A DNA stretch of 64,000 nt, taken from positions 310,001-374,000 of the forward strand of contig NZ_CAJNBK010000003.1 of NCBI RefSeq assembly GCF_905220975.1, written 5' to 3'. This DNA is from Paraburkholderia haematera (lineage in GTDB: Bacteria > Pseudomonadota > Gammaproteobacteria > Burkholderiales > Burkholderiaceae). This document shows, piece after piece, positions 61,769-64,000 of the stretch. The translations under genes and the position numbers were made by a program. A model generated the notes under the pieces. The model ran no database searches. It saw nothing but the letters and a program-made list of their open reading frames with translations, and was not told the DNA's origin. Positions within the stretch are counted from its first letter, which is position 1. Every line of letters starts with the position of its first letter.

Positions 61769-62623
61769 CAGCGCTTGTTGGTCTGTATGCCTATGGCGTT
61801 GGCCTTTCCTTGATTTCTTAGTGGTCTATTAGCGTCGCCCCTGTGCGGGGCAGGCACCTACTTTTCTTTGCCTGCCGCAAAGAAAAGTAGGCAAAAGAAA
61901 GCGGCTCACACCGCCAGCTCATAAGCGGGTCCCCCGCGCAGCCACGGTAGTGGTGCATCTGGAATCCGTGTTCTCGCACATTCCGCGTGAGTGACAAAGG
62001 TATCGTTCGCTCCCACTCCGCACTACGTGCGTCGCGGATGGGTATGCATGGGAAACCATGGGCTTCGTTTGTGTCCGGTGGGGCCATCGGCTTCGCCTCG
62101 GCGCGAACCGGTCTGCAAGACAACCCCGGGACTTCAGTTGTGGTTCCGGTACTGCGTCGGCGAGATGAAAAAATACATCGGCGCGAGGAAATGCCGCTCG
62201 GCGCTCCGAACGACAACAAGCCGTGGCAGCGCGTGCAGGTCTGAATTCGCACTTCGAATGAAGCGCTGACGCATCGGAGAATACCTGGGGATACACCGGC
62301 AAGCCGCGGCGTCAGGTAACGCTCACGCAAAACCGAACCGATGGTTCTATGAACTGCGAGTCGGCGCGCGCAGCGCCGCGGGAAGTATGACTGCTGTGTC
62401 ACTCACGCCGAATGTGCGAGAACACAGATTCCAGATGCACCACTACCGTGGCTGCGCGGGGGACCCGCTTATGAGCTGGCGGTGTGAGCCGCTTTCTTTT
62501 GCCTACTTTTCTTTGCGGCAGGCAAAGAAAAGTAGGTGCCCCCCCGCACAGGGGGAACGCTAATAAACCACTAAGAAATCAAGGAAAGGCCAACGCCATA
62601 GGCATACAGAGAATCAAGCGCTG
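61769..62623. repeat. 855-bp element with ~226-bp inverted arms and 402-bp core
   Basis: The left arm (61769-61995) and right arm (62398-62623) are reverse complements with roughly 95% identity by eye. Each arm holds a perfect 14-bp stem (CCTACTTTTCTTTG against CAAAGAAAAGTAGG) with a 7-base loop, at 61857-61891 and 62502-62536. The 402-bp core has no convincing gene; weak ORFs there lack ribosome-binding sites and family features. The right arm ends 13 bp from the gltA stop, so it could terminate gltA. Apart from a T-rich tract (61654-61768), the region 61492-62636 holds nothing else recognised. Confidence 0.75.
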
Positions 62624-62636
62624 CGCAACCAAACCC

Positions 62637-63935
62637 TTATCGTTTGGCAAGCGGCAAAGCCTGACGCTGAGTCTCCCCGACAAACAACTGCCGCGGCCGC
62701 CCAATCTTCTGCTCCGGATCCGCAATCATTTCGTTCCACTGCGCAATCCACCCCACCGTACGCGCCATCGCGAAGATACACGTAAACATCGCCGTCGGAA
62801 TACCCAACGCACGCTGCACAATCCCCGAATAAAAATCGACATTCGGATACAACTTACGCGAAACGAAGTATTCATCCTCAAGAGCGATCTTCTCAAGCGC
62901 CATAGCGAGCTTGAACAGCGGATCGTCGTGCAGGCCCAACTCTTCCAGCACTTCATAGCAAGTCTCACGCATCAACTTCGCACGCGGATCGTAGTTCTTA
63001 TAGACGCGATGACCAAAACCCATCAGCTTCACACCGGAGTTCTTGTCCTTCACCTTCGCAATGAACTCAGGGATATTGTCGACCGAACCAATCTCCTCCA
63101 GCATGTTCAAGGCCGCTTCATTCGCGCCACCATGCGCCGGCCCCCACAAACAGGCAATACCCGCCGCGATACACGCGAAAGGATTCGCGCCCGACGAACC
63201 GGCCAGACGCACTGTCGAGGTCGAGGCATTCTGCTCGTGGTCAGCGTGCAGGATCAGGATACGGTCGAGCGCGCGCACCAGCACGTCATTGACCTGATAC
63301 TCCTCCGCCGGATTGGCGAACATCATCCGCATGAAATTCGCGCTGTACGACAGATCGTTCTTCGGATAAACGAACGGCTGGCCAACGGTGTACTTGTACG
63401 CCATCGCGACCAGGGTCGGCAGCTTCGCGATCATGCGAATCGCGGATACGTCGCGGTGCTGCGGATTACTGATGTCGAGCGAGTCGTGATAGAACGCCGA
63501 TAGCGCGCCAACCGCCGCCACCAGAATCGCCATCGGATGCGCGTCACGGCGGAAACCGCGGAAGAAGAAATGCATCTGCTCATGCACCATCGTGTGCTGC
63601 GTAACCGTGGTGACGAATTCTTCCTTCTGCTGCGCATTCGGCAACTCGCCCTTCAGCAGCAAGTAACACGTTTCAAGGAAGTCGGCGTTTTGCGCCAGAT
63701 TGTCGATCGGATAACCGCGATACAGCAGCTCGCCTTTGTCTCCGTCGATATAGGTGATTTCGGAATTGCACGCCGCCGTGGACATGAAGCCCGGGTCGTA
63801 CGTGAACTTGCCCGTCTGGCCATACAGCTTGCGGATATCGATGACATCCGGCCCGAGCGTGCCCTGATAAATGGGCAAATCAATCGTCTGATCGCTGTCG
63901 GAAAAGCTCAGCGTTGCGTGTGTCTTCGAGTTCAT
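62637..63935 (-). CDS. gltA: Citrate synthase
   Basis: Citrate synthase condenses oxaloacetate and acetyl-CoA. The 432-residue protein is of the Gram-negative hexameric (NADH-sensitive type II) form by length and the N-terminal domain ([20 protein letters not shown]). Active-site motifs are present: [29 protein letters not shown] with catalytic His, [14 protein letters not shown], and the catalytic Asp in [17 protein letters not shown] lies about 8 nt before the ATG at 63935. The upstream region lies in part outside the window. In Burkholderia gltA sits with sdh genes on chromosome 2, which would be further upstream. Confidence 0.98.
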   Translation of the reverse strand: MNSKTHATLSFSDSDQTIDLPIYQGTLGPDVIDIRKLYGQTGKFTYDPGFMSTAACNSEITYIDGDKGELLYRGYPIDNLAQNADFLETCYLLLKGELPNAQQKEEFVTTVTQHTMVHEQMHFFFRGFRRDAHPMAILVAAVGALSAFYHDSLDISNPQHRDVSAIRMIAKLPTLVAMAYKYTVGQPFVYPKNDLSYSANFMRMMFANPAEEYQVNDVLVRALDRILILHADHEQNASTSTVRLAGSSGANPFACIAAGIACLWGPAHGGANEAALNMLEEIGSVDNIPEFIAKVKDKNSGVKLMGFGHRVYKNYDPRAKLMRETCYEVLEELGLHDDPLFKLAMALEKIALEDEYFVSRKLYPNVDFYSGIVQRALGIPTAMFTCIFAMARTVGWIAQWNEMIADPEQKIGRPRQLFVGETQRQALPLAKR

Positions 63936-64000
63936 CTACACGTTCCTTTTACTTTCACATCGCACACATGCCGGCATGCCCGATCGTCGGATCACCGCTT

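Noticed and set aside
61818-62402. Minus-strand 194-codon ORF in the inverted-repeat element
   Set aside because: It spans arm and core of the repeat, lacks a ribosome-binding site and shows no family features; the two plus-strand ORFs in the core (61987-62244 and 61991-62269) were rejected for the same reasons.

Overview
The window looks like part of a secondary chromosome of a Burkholderia-lineage betaproteobacterium, most likely Paraburkholderia or Caballeronia. The reasons are its high GC with strong GC3 bias, a hexameric-type citrate synthase gene, a second rpoN, a complete type VI secretion system (T6SS), an rpfF/rpfR cis-2-dodecenoic acid (BDSF) signalling pair, and palindromic repeats of a Burkholderia-like style. 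The genus is inferred from content; no 16S gene or other direct marker is present.

Region 1 (1-2.8 kb) holds the 5' part of a class I/II aminotransferase that runs off the left edge, and a sigma-54 factor gene. Region 2 (3.1-32.3 kb) is a T6SS locus with all thirteen core components in two divergent arms around an AT-rich 554-bp control region. The left (minus) arm reads tssB, tssC, vgrG, a peptidoglycan-hydrolase effector, an AT-rich array of periplasmic immunity-like genes with an orphan toxin tail, PAAR, a membrane accessory gene, tssM, tssA, tssF, tssG, tssJ. The right (plus) arm reads tssK, tssL, an OmpA-family gene, hcp, clpV/tssH, tssE. The effector combines an M23-like fold, SH3-like segments and a C-terminal GH19 domain, so this system probably delivers a cell-wall-degrading toxin into rivals.

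Region 3 (32.4-44.5 kb) carries a half-size FUSC membrane protein, an AraC regulator divergent from an AhpD-like gene, an aldo/keto reductase, a large autotransporter and an Lhr-type helicase. Region 4 (44.7-47.7 kb) is the convergent pair rpfR (FI-PAS-GGDEF-EAL BDSF receptor) and rpfF (BDSF synthase). Region 5 (48.2-55.7 kb) holds an M20 peptidase, two small proteins, a TetR-MFS efflux operon with matching candidate operators, a PEP-mutase/isocitrate-lyase family enzyme and OsmC.

Region 6 (55.1-59.1 kb) is a C45-peptidase / class III aminotransferase / carboxymuconolactone-decarboxylase-like operon. It lies downstream of an RpiR-type regulator, and both carry the same 14-bp candidate operator. 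Region 7 (59.2-64 kb) contains a glycogen-debranching-family enzyme, an 855-bp element with ~226-bp near-identical inverted arms, and gltA.

A short dispersed repeat, with core CCGAAGGAAGTCC followed by a hairpin, recurs inside several T6SS genes, where it is translated as a DAPKEVxLGDA-like peptide. It also occurs in two intergenic regions. No tRNA, rRNA, CRISPR array or transposase was seen.
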